This document shows, piece after piece, positions 1 to 8,890 of a stretch of DNA of 64,000 bases. The notes under the pieces were generated by a model that made no database searches, was not told where the DNA came from, and worked only from the letters and a program-made list of their open reading frames with translations. The first letter of the stretch is position 1. Each line of letters starts with the position of its first letter. The position numbers and the translations under genes are program-made. Source of the DNA: Campylobacter concisus (GTDB lineage: Bacteria; Campylobacterota; Campylobacteria; Campylobacterales; Campylobacteraceae). Location of the stretch: assembly GCF_003048405.1 (NCBI RefSeq), contig NZ_PIQS01000001.1, forward strand, positions 248,001 to 312,000, given 5' to 3'.

Positions 1-1
1 T

Positions 2-361
2 AGTTATATGAGCGAGAGCTTTAGACTTGGTTTTGAGGCGGTTAGAAAGTCGCAGATAGAAGCAGGTCTTAGCATCGCACTTAGCAAAAATCAGCTCTTA
101 AGATATGTTATCTTGCCTCAAGCATTTAGCGTAGCGGTGCCAAGCATTAGTGCAAATATTATCTTTTTACTAAAAGAGACAAGTATCGTTAGTATCGTGG
201 CACTTGCCGATCTAGTCTACGTCGCAAAGGATCTCATTGGGCTTTATTACAAAACAGACGAAGCGCTTTTTATGCTAGTAATTAGCTATCTCATCATCAT
301 CTTGCCAGTCTCGCTGGTGCTTAGCTACATCGAAAAAAGGGTGAGAAATGCAAGGAGTTAG
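2..361 (+). CDS. Polar amino acid ABC transporter permease, first subunit (partial, 5' end outside window)
   Basis: C-terminal 119 codons of an inner-membrane permease of the His/Glu/Gln/Cys type; the frame is open to the left edge, so the start lies outside. The cytoplasmic EAA loop that docks on the ATPase is visible (EAVRKSQIEAGLS, then a conserved ILPQA), followed by two hydrophobic segments and a basic tail. It overlaps the next permease by 14 bases, and an ATPase and a CjaA-type binding lipoprotein follow, so it is one half of the membrane channel of that importer. Cysteine as substrate is inferred from the binding protein only. Confidence 0.85.
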   Translation, partial: SYMSESFRLGFEAVRKSQIEAGLSIALSKNQLLRYVILPQAFSVAVPSISANIIFLLKETSIVSIVALADLVYVAKDLIGLYYKTDEALFMLVISYLIIILPVSLVLSYIEKRVRNARS

Positions 362-1016
362 TATTTTATTTGACACGCAAAATTTACTAAGACTCTTTGA
401 AGGTCTAGTCGTTAGCACAGAAATTTCATTTATCTCTATTTTTATCTCTATAATCGGTGGCTTAGTGCTTGGCGTGCTTATGAGCATGAAAAACAAATTT
501 ATCTATTTTATTTTAAAAATTTGCCTAGAAATCGTTCGCATAATGCCTCAGATTGTTTGGCTATTTTTATTTTATTTTGGTGTCAGCAAGGCGTTTGATA
601 TTCACATTTCAGCATTTACGGCCTCACTCATTGTCTTTAGCTTGTGGGGAATTTTTGAAATGATGGACATCGTGCGTGGCGCAATAACATCAATACCAAA
701 ACATCAATTTGAATCAGCCGCCTCACTTGGACTTAGTAAATTTCAAATTTACTCTCACGTCATCATCCCGCTTGCCACAAGAAGGCTAGTGCCTGGAGCT
801 GTAAATTTACTAAGCCGTATGATAAAAACGACCTCTATCGTCGTGCTAATTGGCGTTGTAGAGGTAGTCAAGGTCGGTCAGCAGATCATAGAGCGAAATG
901 TATTTACAAATCCTATGGCGCCATTTTGGATATACACGCTCATATTCTTTTTATATTTTGTGATCTGCTATCCAGTCTCAAAACTATCGAAAAAACTAGA
1001 AGAAAAATGGAGTTAA
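348..1016 (+). CDS. Polar amino acid ABC transporter permease, second subunit
   Basis: A 222-residue inner-membrane permease, full length for the HisM/GlnP family. Several hydrophobic segments are seen, and the EAA loop lies at about residues 125-150 (ESAASLGLSKFQIYSHVIIP), the contact site for the ATPase. The start overlaps the preceding permease gene and the stop lies one base before the ATPase start, so the four genes are cotranscribed. It would form a heterodimeric channel with the upstream permease. The substrate (cysteine or another polar amino acid) is inferred from the linked binding protein. Confidence 0.9.
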   Translation: MQGVSILFDTQNLLRLFEGLVVSTEISFISIFISIIGGLVLGVLMSMKNKFIYFILKICLEIVRIMPQIVWLFLFYFGVSKAFDIHISAFTASLIVFSLWGIFEMMDIVRGAITSIPKHQFESAASLGLSKFQIYSHVIIPLATRRLVPGAVNLLSRMIKTTSIVVLIGVVEVVKVGQQIIERNVFTNPMAPFWIYTLIFFLYFVICYPVSKLSKKLEEKWS

Positions 1017-1017
1017 A

Positions 1018-1755
1018 ATGAGCGAAAACATATTAGAACTTAAAAAAATAAACAAATTTTATGGAGAGCTTCGCGCCTTAAAAGATATAAATTTAGAGGT
1101 AAAAAGCGGTGAAGTGGTCGTACTTCTTGGCCCATCAGGCTGTGGCAAAAGCACAACTCTTAGATGTATAAATGGCCTTGAGAGCATCGCTAGCGGTGAG
1201 ATAATAATCGATGGCGAAGTGATTGATGCTAAATTTAATGATTGGCAAAGGATCCGCCAAAAGGTCGGCATGGTCTTTCAAAGCTACGAGCTGTTTGATC
1301 ATATGAACGTCATAGATAACGTCCTTCTTGGGCCTTTAAAAGTACAAAAAAGAGATAGGTCCGAGGCCGAAAAGACCGCTGATATGTGGTTAAGCAAGGT
1401 TGGACTGCTTGATAAGAAATTTGCCTATCCAAAGGAGCTAAGTGGCGGTCAAAAGCAACGCATAGCTATAGTAAGAAGCCTTTGCTTAAACCCTGAAATT
1501 ATGCTATTTGACGAGGTTACGGCTGCGCTTGATCCAGAGATCGTTAGAGAAGTGCTTGACGTGATACTAAATTTAGCCAAAGATGGTATGACGATGCTAA
1601 TAGTCACCCACGAGATGAGCTTTGCAAGGGCGGTTGCAAATAAGATCGTATTTATGGATGCTGGAGCGATTGTGGAGATCAGCGAACCAGAGGAATTTTT
1701 TACCAACCCAAAGAGCGATCGCGCGAAGAAATTTCTAAATTTATTCTCGTTTTAG
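1018..1755 (+). CDS. Amino acid ABC transporter ATP-binding protein (GlnQ/HisP type)
   Basis: A 245-residue ATPase of the polar amino acid importer family, which powers uptake through the two upstream permeases. Walker A is GPSGCGKST near residue 40, the signature is LSGGQKQR near residue 142, Walker B is IMLFDEVTAALDP, where the usual DEPTSALD reads DEVTAALD, and the switch histidine is in IVTHEM. The gene starts one base after the permease stop. About 93 bases with a small hairpin separate it from the binding-protein gene, which may let the binding protein be made at a different level. Confidence 0.93.
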   Translation: MSENILELKKINKFYGELRALKDINLEVKSGEVVVLLGPSGCGKSTTLRCINGLESIASGEIIIDGEVIDAKFNDWQRIRQKVGMVFQSYELFDHMNVIDNVLLGPLKVQKRDRSEAEKTADMWLSKVGLLDKKFAYPKELSGGQKQRIAIVRSLCLNPEIMLFDEVTAALDPEIVREVLDVILNLAKDGMTMLIVTHEMSFARAVANKIVFMDAGAIVEISEPEEFFTNPKSDRAKKFLNLFSF

Positions 1756-1796
1756 AAAAAATAAGAGATAATTTGCCGTTTTTTCAAAATGCGTTT

Positions 1797-1817
1797 AGAG
1801 CGAAATTTTAACGCTCT
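1797..1817 (+). other. Small inverted repeat upstream of cjaA
   Basis: AGAGCG at 1797-1802 and CGCTCT at 1812-1817 can pair around a 9-base loop in the gap between the ATPase and cjaA. It could act as a weak attenuator or as an RNA-end stabiliser. The stem is only 6 bp, so the assignment is tentative. Confidence 0.3.
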
Positions 1818-1848
1818 TATTTATTTAACTTTTTTACAAGGAGAAAGA

Positions 1849-2709
1849 GTGAGAAAATTTAAATTTTTCTTATTAGCATTAATCGCTACCGTCTTTCTAA
1901 CGGGTTGTGGTAATGACAAAGGTGCCGACACGGCAAAAGCTGCTTCAAACGAAGCTGATGCGATCGCAAAGATCAAAGAGCGCGGATTTGTAAGAATTGG
2001 TGTTTTCAGCGACAAACCACCATTTGGCTATGTCGATAAAGACGGCAAAAACCAAGGCTATGATATTTACTTTGCAAAACGTATCGCAAAAGACCTACTA
2101 GGCGATGAGAGCAAGGTAAAATTTGAGCTAGTCGAGGCTGCTGGTAGAGTTGAAGTTTTAGTAGCTGATAAAGTAGATATCACGCTTGCAAATTTTACAA
2201 AAACACCTGAGCGTGCACAAGTTGTTGATTTTGCGCTTCCATACATGAAGGTTTCACTTGGCATCGTAAGCCCTGAAGGTGCAGTGATAAAGAGCATCGA
2301 TGAGCTAAAAGACAAAACCCTAATCGTAAATAAGGGCACAACCGCAGACGCGTTTTTTACAAAAAATTATCCTAACATTAAGCTTGCAAAATACGACCAA
2401 AATACTGAAACATTTGCAGCTTTGGTTGATAAAAGAGGTGCTGCACTAGCGCATGATAACGCCCTACTTTTTGCCTGGGCGAAAGAGACTCCAGGTTTTG
2501 TTGTAGGCGTTGAAGCACTTGGTGATGTGGATGTAATAGCACCAGCTGTTAAAAAAGGCAACAAAGTTTTACTTGACTGGCTAAATAATGAGATCATTGA
2601 GTTAGGCAAAGAAAATTTCTTCCACAAAGACTATGATGCTACACTAAAACCGATCTACGGCGACAGTGTCAATCCAGAATCACTTGTCGTTGAAGGTGGC
2701 AAACTATAA
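1849..2709 (+). CDS. cjaA: CjaA-type amino acid (cysteine) binding lipoprotein of the ABC importer
   Basis: Extracytoplasmic substrate-binding protein of the SBP_bac_3 fold, 286 residues. I chose the GTG start at 1849 because AAGGAG at 1838-1843 lies 5 bases upstream and it gives a clean lipoprotein signal (basic start, hydrophobic core, lipobox LTGC); an upstream in-frame ATG at 1789 would add an unlikely 20-residue extension. Stretches such as GVFSDKPPFGYVD, KGTTADAFFTKNYPNIK and KYDQNTETFAALVDKRG closely match what I recall of C. jejuni CjaA (Cj0982), a cysteine-binding immunogenic surface lipoprotein. Cysteine specificity comes from that family, not from this sequence alone. Confidence 0.9.
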   Translation: MRKFKFFLLALIATVFLTGCGNDKGADTAKAASNEADAIAKIKERGFVRIGVFSDKPPFGYVDKDGKNQGYDIYFAKRIAKDLLGDESKVKFELVEAAGRVEVLVADKVDITLANFTKTPERAQVVDFALPYMKVSLGIVSPEGAVIKSIDELKDKTLIVNKGTTADAFFTKNYPNIKLAKYDQNTETFAALVDKRGAALAHDNALLFAWAKETPGFVVGVEALGDVDVIAPAVKKGNKVLLDWLNNEIIELGKENFFHKDYDATLKPIYGDSVNPESLVVEGGKL

Positions 2710-2713
2710 ATAA

Positions 2714-2733
2714 TGAGGTGTTGCAGCACCTCA
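2714..2733. terminator. Hairpin between convergent cjaA and glycan operon
   Basis: TGAGGTG and CACCTCA pair over 7 bp around a 6-base loop, 5 bases after the cjaA stop. AT-rich DNA flanks it on both sides. It lies between convergent genes and probably serves as a bidirectional terminator for cjaA and for the last gene of the glycan operon. The U-tract is weak on both strands. Confidence 0.65.
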
Positions 2734-2746
2734 TCTTAAACTTTAT

Positions 2747-4051
2747 TTACATAGCACCATACCTAAGGAATACTACTTTAAATGTTTTTATAATTATTAC
2801 AATATCCATCCAAATATTCCAGTTCTTCATATACCATATGTCCATTTGGGCTCGTGTAGCAAAATCCACATTGCTTCGACCACTAACCTGCCAAAGTCCA
2901 GTAAGCCCGGGCTTACAAGATAAAACAAGCGGTAGGTATTCTCCAAAATCTTCCATTTCATTCGGAAGACATGGCCTTGGACCAACCAGACTCATCTCCC
3001 CTTTTAGAACATTTACTAGCTGCGGCAATTCGTCAAGTGACGTTTTTCTTAAAAAGCTGCCGATTTTAGTTACTCGGGGATCATTTCTATATTTTTTATA
3101 CTTTTTATAATATACTACTTCTTCCGAATTTTTATCCAACCATTCTTGCATAAAACTTTGGTCAGTATGCATTGAACGAAATTTATAGCATTTGAATATT
3201 TTTCCATCCAAACCTATTCTGTACTGGCCAAAAAAAATATCGCCGGTTGGTTCTTTTACCTTTATGATTAAGATAACTACGCCAAATATGATTATCAAAA
3301 AGGGTAAAGCAAGCAATAATATTAATAAATCTAACAATCTTTTCAAAATTAAATTAAATTTGCTTTGAAGGGAATTTTGAATAGCAAATAGATTCGTGCG
3401 GGAGTTAAAAATATTATAAACACAGGCCCTTGAAAAGTCATAACTATTAAGTATTGGAGTAAATAAGATTTCTTTGTTATCCTTTATGTTCTGTTCTATA
3501 ATAGTATTTAGAGTTTTAGGCTTAATATTGTTATATCCTATCAAAAGAGCATCATAGCTTTTTCCAACGGCTTTTACATAACCCAAATAATGGTTATTAA
3601 ATATTGCGTATTCAAGCTCTTCGCTATTTTCTACACATAAAATTCTAGCCTTTTTTTGCCAGATGCCTACATAAAAAAGTATACGTTTGAATATAAATTT
3701 AAATCCGGGTAAAAGTATAATCATAGATAAAAAACTAAATAATAGGGTTACTTTTGAAAACAAACTATTTTCTATCGCAAGCACAAGACAAAGTAAAAAG
3801 CCTAATATGCAACTTTTTATTATAATTTTGCTTTCATGCCAAAAATCAAATCTCCTAATATAAATACCCTGATAAGCAAATAAAGATATTATAGTAATAT
3901 AAACGTAGATGTACTCTCGATATGTAAATATATCAAAAAATAATGGGCTTCCATAAATAAGATTTTTGACAAAAATGCCTAAAAATATAGAGCCAAAAAT
4001 AACAAAAATATCAGCTAGCAACAGCAATAAAAATGATAAAATTTGCCTCAT
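2747..4051 (-). CDS. Undecaprenyl-phosphate sugar-1-phosphate transferase (WbaP/WcaJ-like)
   Basis: Polyprenyl-phosphate hexose-1-phosphate transferase, 434 residues, the enzyme that starts glycan assembly by moving a sugar-1-phosphate from a nucleotide sugar to undecaprenyl phosphate at the inner membrane. Four hydrophobic segments lie in the first ~125 residues and a fifth near 235-260 anchors the catalytic domain. Hallmarks are KCYKFRSMH, LDELPQLVNVLKGEMSLVGPRP and GLTGLWQVSGR. It is the large form with an N-terminal membrane domain, unlike the short PglC of Campylobacter N-glycosylation. It is the last gene of the operon, overlapping the preceding glycosyltransferase by 4 bases. The sugar it transfers cannot be read from sequence. 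Confidence 0.9.
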   Translation of the reverse strand: MRQILSFLLLLLADIFVIFGSIFLGIFVKNLIYGSPLFFDIFTYREYIYVYITIISLFAYQGIYIRRFDFWHESKIIIKSCILGFLLCLVLAIENSLFSKVTLLFSFLSMIILLPGFKFIFKRILFYVGIWQKKARILCVENSEELEYAIFNNHYLGYVKAVGKSYDALLIGYNNIKPKTLNTIIEQNIKDNKEILFTPILNSYDFSRACVYNIFNSRTNLFAIQNSLQSKFNLILKRLLDLLILLLALPFLIIIFGVVILIIKVKEPTGDIFFGQYRIGLDGKIFKCYKFRSMHTDQSFMQEWLDKNSEEVVYYKKYKKYRNDPRVTKIGSFLRKTSLDELPQLVNVLKGEMSLVGPRPCLPNEMEDFGEYLPLVLSCKPGLTGLWQVSGRSNVDFATRAQMDIWYMKNWNIWMDIVIIIKTFKVVFLRYGAM

Positions 4052-5172
4052 TTTAATGCCTTAAATTCATTAAATTTATGCTCTATGTAAGTTTTTATCT
4101 CCTCCTCAAATCTTTTACGAGAAAATCTAAGTGAGTTTCTGCGAATAAAAGATGGATCAAATTTATCCACATTATGTTCAAATTTATCCAGCGCTCCAAG
4201 TAGGCTCTCAACGCTTTGCTCATAAAAATAAACACCACTGACGTTATCTATCACCGTCTCACGTACTCCGCCATTGCCGTAGCATATAACGGGCGTGCCG
4301 CACGCCTGAGCCTCTACTGGAGCGATACCGAAATCTTCCTTGGCTGCGAATATAAAAGCTTTCGCATTTTGCATCATATGCTTTATTGTTTCGTTGCTTT
4401 GATATCCTAAAATTTCTATATTTTTTTTAGCCTTACTTTTTATTTTGTCCATATCTGGACCATCGCCGATAAGCACAAGCTTTCTATTAATTTGTGAAAA
4501 AGCCTCCACTATAACATCTACTTTTTTATATGGCACAAGCCTTGAAACAGTCAAATAAAACTCATCTTTATTTTCCTTGGCTTCAAATTTATCGGTATCT
4601 ACTGGGGGATATATTACATCGCTCGCCCTACCATAAATTTTTTTTATACGACTGGCAATATAGCGACTGTTTGCAATAAAATAATCCACACGATTTGTGG
4701 AAATCAAATCCCAAATACGAATTTTATGTAGAAAATATTTCGCAAAAAAACCCTTTAATCCACTATTCAGCCCGCTATTTTTCAAATACTCAAAATATAA
4801 ATCCCATGCATAACGAATTGGCGTATGAACATAACTAATATGAAGCTGATCCGAATGAGTCAATACCCCCTTTGCAACCGCGTGAGAACTGGATAAGATT
4901 AAATCATACTCGCTTAGATTAAAATTCTCAATAGCATATGGAAAAAGCGGTAAATAATCACGATACCTACTTTTAGCGAATGGTAAATTTTGAATAAAGC
5001 TCGTATGGGCATACTTATTTTTTAATATTCCATACCTATCTGTATCATTCAAAAAATCGATCAAACTATAAATTTCAAAGTCAGCCCAAATATTTGTGAA
5101 GCTCTCCACACATCTTTCTGCACCAGCGTAAACATTGAGCCAATCGCATATTAAAGCTTTTTTTATCATCAT
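4048..5172 (-). CDS. Glycosyltransferase family 4 (WbaZ-like)
   Basis: A 374-residue cytoplasmic GT-B fold glycosyltransferase. The C-terminal half has the donor-binding signature of GT4 enzymes: TVSRLVPYKKVD, LIGDGPD, and the E-x7-E motif region EDFGIAPVEAQACGTPVI. The N-terminal SYVHTPIRYAWD stretch resembles WbaZ-type mannosyltransferases. In the operon it probably adds an early sugar to the lipid-linked chain. The donor could be GDP-mannose or a GDP-heptose made by the same operon, which is inference. It overlaps the initiating transferase gene by 4 bases and follows the ABC ATPase gene after a 9-base gap. Confidence 0.85.
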   Translation of the reverse strand: MMIKKALICDWLNVYAGAERCVESFTNIWADFEIYSLIDFLNDTDRYGILKNKYAHTSFIQNLPFAKSRYRDYLPLFPYAIENFNLSEYDLILSSSHAVAKGVLTHSDQLHISYVHTPIRYAWDLYFEYLKNSGLNSGLKGFFAKYFLHKIRIWDLISTNRVDYFIANSRYIASRIKKIYGRASDVIYPPVDTDKFEAKENKDEFYLTVSRLVPYKKVDVIVEAFSQINRKLVLIGDGPDMDKIKSKAKKNIEILGYQSNETIKHMMQNAKAFIFAAKEDFGIAPVEAQACGTPVICYGNGGVRETVIDNVSGVYFYEQSVESLLGALDKFEHNVDKFDPSFIRRNSLRFSRKRFEEEIKTYIEHKFNEFKALK

Positions 5173-5181
5173 TAATACAAA

Positions 5182-5916
5182 CTATAAACTCTCAAAGGTA
5201 AAATTACAAATTTTTTCTTTATTGCTTATTAAGATATAATCTCCACCACCCCTTAGAACCAATAACTTAGTTGCATGCTTTTTTACAAAATTTATATCAT
5301 GAGTTATAAATATAATTGTTTTTTTGTTAACCAGTAAATTATCAAAAAAATCAAAGCATTTTTTCTGAAATTTCTCATCGCCAACTGCTAAAATTTCATC
5401 AAATATATATATATCACCATTGGCACATCGCGCTATTGAAAATGCCAATCTCATTTTCATTCCAGACGAATAGTATTTCAATGGAGTATCCACAAACCTC
5501 TCAATTTCAGCAAATGAAAATATCTCTTGCATATTATCCTTTATAAAGCATATATCCATTCCTAATAATACGCCATTTAAAAAAGCATTGTCACGACCAC
5601 TTAATTCATCACTAAAAGCAACACCCAGCTCTAAAAATGGTATAACTTTACCATCTACAACAATATCACCTTTCGTAGGAGTTGATGTCTTTGCTATAAG
5701 CTTGGCTAAAGTAGATTTTCCAACACCATTTCTACCAACTATACATAATATATCCCCATTGTCAATACTCATCGACATATTATTTAGAACATCAATAGTA
5801 GGTATGCTATTTATGTTTCGAAAATAATTCTTGTAATTTATAGCGAAACTTTTCAACGAATTTGTATGAACCCCATATGATTTATATGACTTACTAACAC
5901 TTTTAAATACTATCAT
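5182..5916 (-). CDS. wzt: Polysaccharide ABC exporter ATP-binding protein (Wzt/KpsT-like, short form)
   Basis: A 244-residue ATPase that would drive export of lipid-linked polysaccharide through the neighbouring permease. It has Walker A GRNGVGKST, the signature YYSSGMKMRL and the Walker B/D-loop IFDEILAVGDEKFQKKC characteristic of the Wzt/TagH group. It ends soon after the nucleotide-binding domain, so the C-terminal carbohydrate-binding domain found in longer Wzt proteins is absent. It overlaps the permease gene by 4 bases. No gene for a chain-terminating methyltransferase or kinase is seen nearby. Confidence 0.9.
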   Translation of the reverse strand: MIVFKSVSKSYKSYGVHTNSLKSFAINYKNYFRNINSIPTIDVLNNMSMSIDNGDILCIVGRNGVGKSTLAKLIAKTSTPTKGDIVVDGKVIPFLELGVAFSDELSGRDNAFLNGVLLGMDICFIKDNMQEIFSFAEIERFVDTPLKYYSSGMKMRLAFSIARCANGDIYIFDEILAVGDEKFQKKCFDFFDNLLVNKKTIIFITHDINFVKKHATKLLVLRGGGDYILISNKEKICNFTFESL

Positions 5917-6707
5917 AGAAAATCCGAAATTTTTGATTTTAATTTATTTTCAATAACTAATGATACTACAAACAATAATACAATTACAGCACTATGCAAT
6001 ACCCAAAGCCAAATATCATATATTAGAATAGGCGTATATCCATTAAAGAAACAATATTTAATATTTTCTAATGGAAAGGATAATAAATTGGTGCAATAAT
6101 ATAAAGTTTCATATTCTTTCGGAATAGGTAATTTATAAATAATCGGAGTTAAAAAAACGCCATAAATAAGGACAATTTCCCAAATCTGTTTTATATCTCT
6201 AAAAAAAACATTTAAAAAAGATAGGATTATATTTAAACTTAATATTAATATACTAATCTGCAGGAAAGAAACGGTAATAATAAAAAATTTAAATATATTA
6301 AAATCCGATATAGAATTATATGAAACCAGATATATAATTATAAAGATAATAAAGTTTATACAAAAGTTAAATAATGGCGTTAAAAAGGCGGCAATAGGCG
6401 GTATGAGTCTATTGACATTTATCTTATTTATTATTGAAGCTTTGCCAACAAATGAATTTAGCCCCAGCGATGTCGCTTCTGAAAAAAATGTCCATATTAA
6501 TACACCAAAGAACAATCTTAATGCGTAGCCATCACCAGTATCTACTTGTAAAAATACACCGAAGACTGTAAAGTATACAAAAAACTGCAGTAATGGTTTT
6601 ATAAAAGACCATGAAAAACCAATAAAGCTATTTTGATACTTTAACTTTAAATCCATATATGCTATTACAATTAATTTTTGGTAATTATTTAATATAAAAT
6701 ACATCAT
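5913..6707 (-). CDS. wzm: Polysaccharide ABC exporter permease (Wzm-like, ABC-2 type)
   Basis: A 264-residue inner-membrane protein with about six hydrophobic segments and the ABC-2 polysaccharide exporter pattern: an N-terminal LKLKYQNSFIGFSWSFIKPLLQF stretch and a mid-protein NVFFRDIKQIWEIVL stretch. With the downstream ATPase it would flip the finished undecaprenyl-linked glycan to the periplasm. Four-base overlaps with genes on both sides indicate tight translational coupling. Its DNA is extremely AT-rich (10 G/C in the 60 bases 6301-6360). Confidence 0.9.
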   Translation of the reverse strand: MMYFILNNYQKLIVIAYMDLKLKYQNSFIGFSWSFIKPLLQFFVYFTVFGVFLQVDTGDGYALRLFFGVLIWTFFSEATSLGLNSFVGKASIINKINVNRLIPPIAAFLTPLFNFCINFIIFIIIYLVSYNSISDFNIFKFFIITVSFLQISILILSLNIILSFLNVFFRDIKQIWEIVLIYGVFLTPIIYKLPIPKEYETLYYCTNLLSFPLENIKYCFFNGYTPILIYDIWLWVLHSAVIVLLFVVSLVIENKLKSKISDFL

Positions 6708-7930
6708 CTTTTATCCTTTTCAAACAGACTAATGTGCAAATTTATATTATTCTCAATGTTATATTTATCGTAATATTCAATTAGCCCTTTTGAATAATTA
6801 TCTCTATAAAATAATATCTTTTGAGCCAACTCGACATAATTCCCGATGTCAAATGTCTCAAATGCACCTGGCGCATATTTTGATAGTTCAAAAAACGCCT
6901 TATTGTTAGAAAAAATTGATTTTGCTCTTGTTTCTAATGTAATTGAGGCTACACCAGACCCAGATTGCCCCGTTTCCTTATATGGCAAAACAGTAAAATT
7001 TACTTGATTCAACGCGGTGATAAATTCATCATCGCTCAAAGAGCCGCAAAAATATACCCTATTAGATAAATCACCTTTTCTTCTATTTTTTATTTCCTTT
7101 ATAAGTATTTCTAAATATGGATCAATATCGCTATTGCTTAGTATAGACTGCGGGTGCTGACTTCCAAAAATCATAAGCTTATAGTTTTCTGGCAAAATTC
7201 TCAATGCTTTAATGGCTGTTAAATGCCCCTTGTAATCACTAATAAAACCAAACACGCCTATTATAACATCGCTATCGCCTAAATTATACCTATTCCTAAA
7301 TACCTTATTACTTTCTATAGCTTTGTCGCAATAATATTTTATCTCATTACGATTCAAAAAAGTTATTGGAAAATCAAAAACATTATCGAAACCAAACATA
7401 TACTTAATAATCTCTTTTTCCCTCTTTGTATGAACTATAATATTTACATTCCGCTCATTAGAAGCATACTTAAAAAAAAGTATTAGTTTTGCATATAGGC
7501 TTGGATAATATGAGCTATCTCTGTATTCCTTTATTGCCTTCATTGGAGAATTTATAACTTTTTTTAAAAAATCAACCGATAAAAAACTATTTTTCACGTC
7601 AATTCTATGCATTGTAATAATTAGGTTTTTAGAACTCTCAACAATTTTCTTTAATCTACTATATATATCTCTTCTTTTTATACCAAACAATCCAACTTCT
7701 AGCTGAATATTTACATAGTCATAATCTTTAAGTTTACTACATAGATCATCAATATGCTGCTGCGCCAATTTTTTATATTGTCTATTTTCGGATCGCAACA
7801 AGTTAACGCGTAGCGAAAGTACATCTACATTATAGTATTTTTCAAATTCTTTCTTTAATGCAAATGCATATGTGGCATTTCCACACAATTCATTATAGCT
7901 ACTTACTATAGCCAATTTGCTCTTTTTCAT
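6704..7930 (-). CDS. Glycosyltransferase (GT-B fold, GT4-like)
   Basis: A 408-residue putative glycosyltransferase with a Rossmann-like start (KLAIVSSYNELCGNATYAFA) and a C-terminal donor domain (VIGVFGFISDYKGHLTAIKAL, then LMIFGSQHP). It is a paralogue of the frameshifted gene at 8891-9996: both share an x-LEx-G-x-x-G segment in the first half, the TAIKAL-x-ILP-x-NY core, and an H-P motif after the core. Donor and acceptor are unknown. It overlaps the exporter permease and the epimerase gene by 4 bases each. Confidence 0.75.
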   Translation of the reverse strand: MKKSKLAIVSSYNELCGNATYAFALKKEFEKYYNVDVLSLRVNLLRSENRQYKKLAQQHIDDLCSKLKDYDYVNIQLEVGLFGIKRRDIYSRLKKIVESSKNLIITMHRIDVKNSFLSVDFLKKVINSPMKAIKEYRDSSYYPSLYAKLILFFKYASNERNVNIIVHTKREKEIIKYMFGFDNVFDFPITFLNRNEIKYYCDKAIESNKVFRNRYNLGDSDVIIGVFGFISDYKGHLTAIKALRILPENYKLMIFGSQHPQSILSNSDIDPYLEILIKEIKNRRKGDLSNRVYFCGSLSDDEFITALNQVNFTVLPYKETGQSGSGVASITLETRAKSIFSNNKAFFELSKYAPGAFETFDIGNYVELAQKILFYRDNYSKGLIEYYDKYNIENNINLHISLFEKDKR

Positions 7931-8889
7931 ATCAGATTACCTTTATTGTTAATATACCATTTATATATCATTCTATACAACCCTTCTTTTAAAGATACGT
8001 TAAAATTAAAATCAGGAAAATAGATTTTTATGGATTTTAAAGAGCAACCCTTAACTCTTCTTCCTTCTGGCTTTTTTAGATTATTAATGATGGTAATTTT
8101 TTTATTTGCGATTTCTGCCACTAACATAACCAAATCATTCATAGATATAACTTTTTCGTGTCCTATATTTAGCAATGGGATCAATTGATCATTAAAAGCG
8201 ATTCTTACCAATAGTTCCGCACAATCGTCGGCATGAACATACGACCTTTTTTGATTTCCGCTACCCCAAACTTCTACGTCATTACTAGTCATAACCTTAT
8301 TTATAAGCATCGGTATAGCCTGTGAGAATTCGCCGGCCCATCTGTATGACTCGCCATAAATATTCAATGGCCTAACTATTGAAAGTTCAAACTTATTCAC
8401 TACAGATAGTAATTTTAATCTATCCTCAAGGTATCGCTTTGAAAAACCATAACCTATATTTGCGAGCTCTGGAAAATTACCCAAGGGAGAGGATTCATCA
8501 ACGATATCTTCTCCGTCATCAGAATATACGCAAGATGAACTAATATAAATAAGGCGCAACCTGTCTGGATTTTGCTTTAGCAAAAATGATATAAAATTCT
8601 CATTCAACTTTACATTATTATCATAAAGTTTTAATTGATTTTTTTCAGAAAACCCCAATCCCAGCATAAAACTGACTAAGTGAAATATTACATCAAAACT
8701 ACCTAAATTATACTTTTCGATATTACATATATTATCTTTAATAAAATTGCACTCCAGCGGTATATTATTAATCTTTCCTCTAGATAAATCATCAAGTACG
8801 GTTATGTCTTTATATCCTTTTTTGATCAAATTTTTTAATAAGGAAGCCCCTATTAGTCCCGCCCAGCCTAATACTAAAATTCTACTCAT
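7927..8889 (-). CDS. NAD-dependent epimerase/dehydratase (extended SDR)
   Basis: A 320-residue sugar-nucleotide modifying enzyme. The nucleotide-binding loop is GWAGLIGAS near residues 8-16, the catalytic serine region is SSSCVYS, and the active-site YxxxK is YGFSK near residue 155. SYVHADDCAELLVR in the second half is typical of extended SDR enzymes. The sugar is not decided by sequence; its neighbours suggest a GDP-sugar such as a 4-keto-6-deoxy-heptose or a mannose derivative. One base separates it from the frameshifted glycosyltransferase, and it overlaps the next gene by 4 bases. Confidence 0.8.
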   Translation of the reverse strand: MSRILVLGWAGLIGASLLKNLIKKGYKDITVLDDLSRGKINNIPLECNFIKDNICNIEKYNLGSFDVIFHLVSFMLGLGFSEKNQLKLYDNNVKLNENFISFLLKQNPDRLRLIYISSSCVYSDDGEDIVDESSPLGNFPELANIGYGFSKRYLEDRLKLLSVVNKFELSIVRPLNIYGESYRWAGEFSQAIPMLINKVMTSNDVEVWGSGNQKRSYVHADDCAELLVRIAFNDQLIPLLNIGHEKVISMNDLVMLVAEIANKKITIINNLKKPEGRRVKGCSLKSIKIYFPDFNFNVSLKEGLYRMIYKWYINNKGNLI

Positions 8890-8890
8890 T

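Noticed and set aside
2718..3110. 130-residue plus-strand frame
   Set aside because: Opposite to the conserved WbaP-like gene and overlapping its catalytic domain; no ribosome-binding site.
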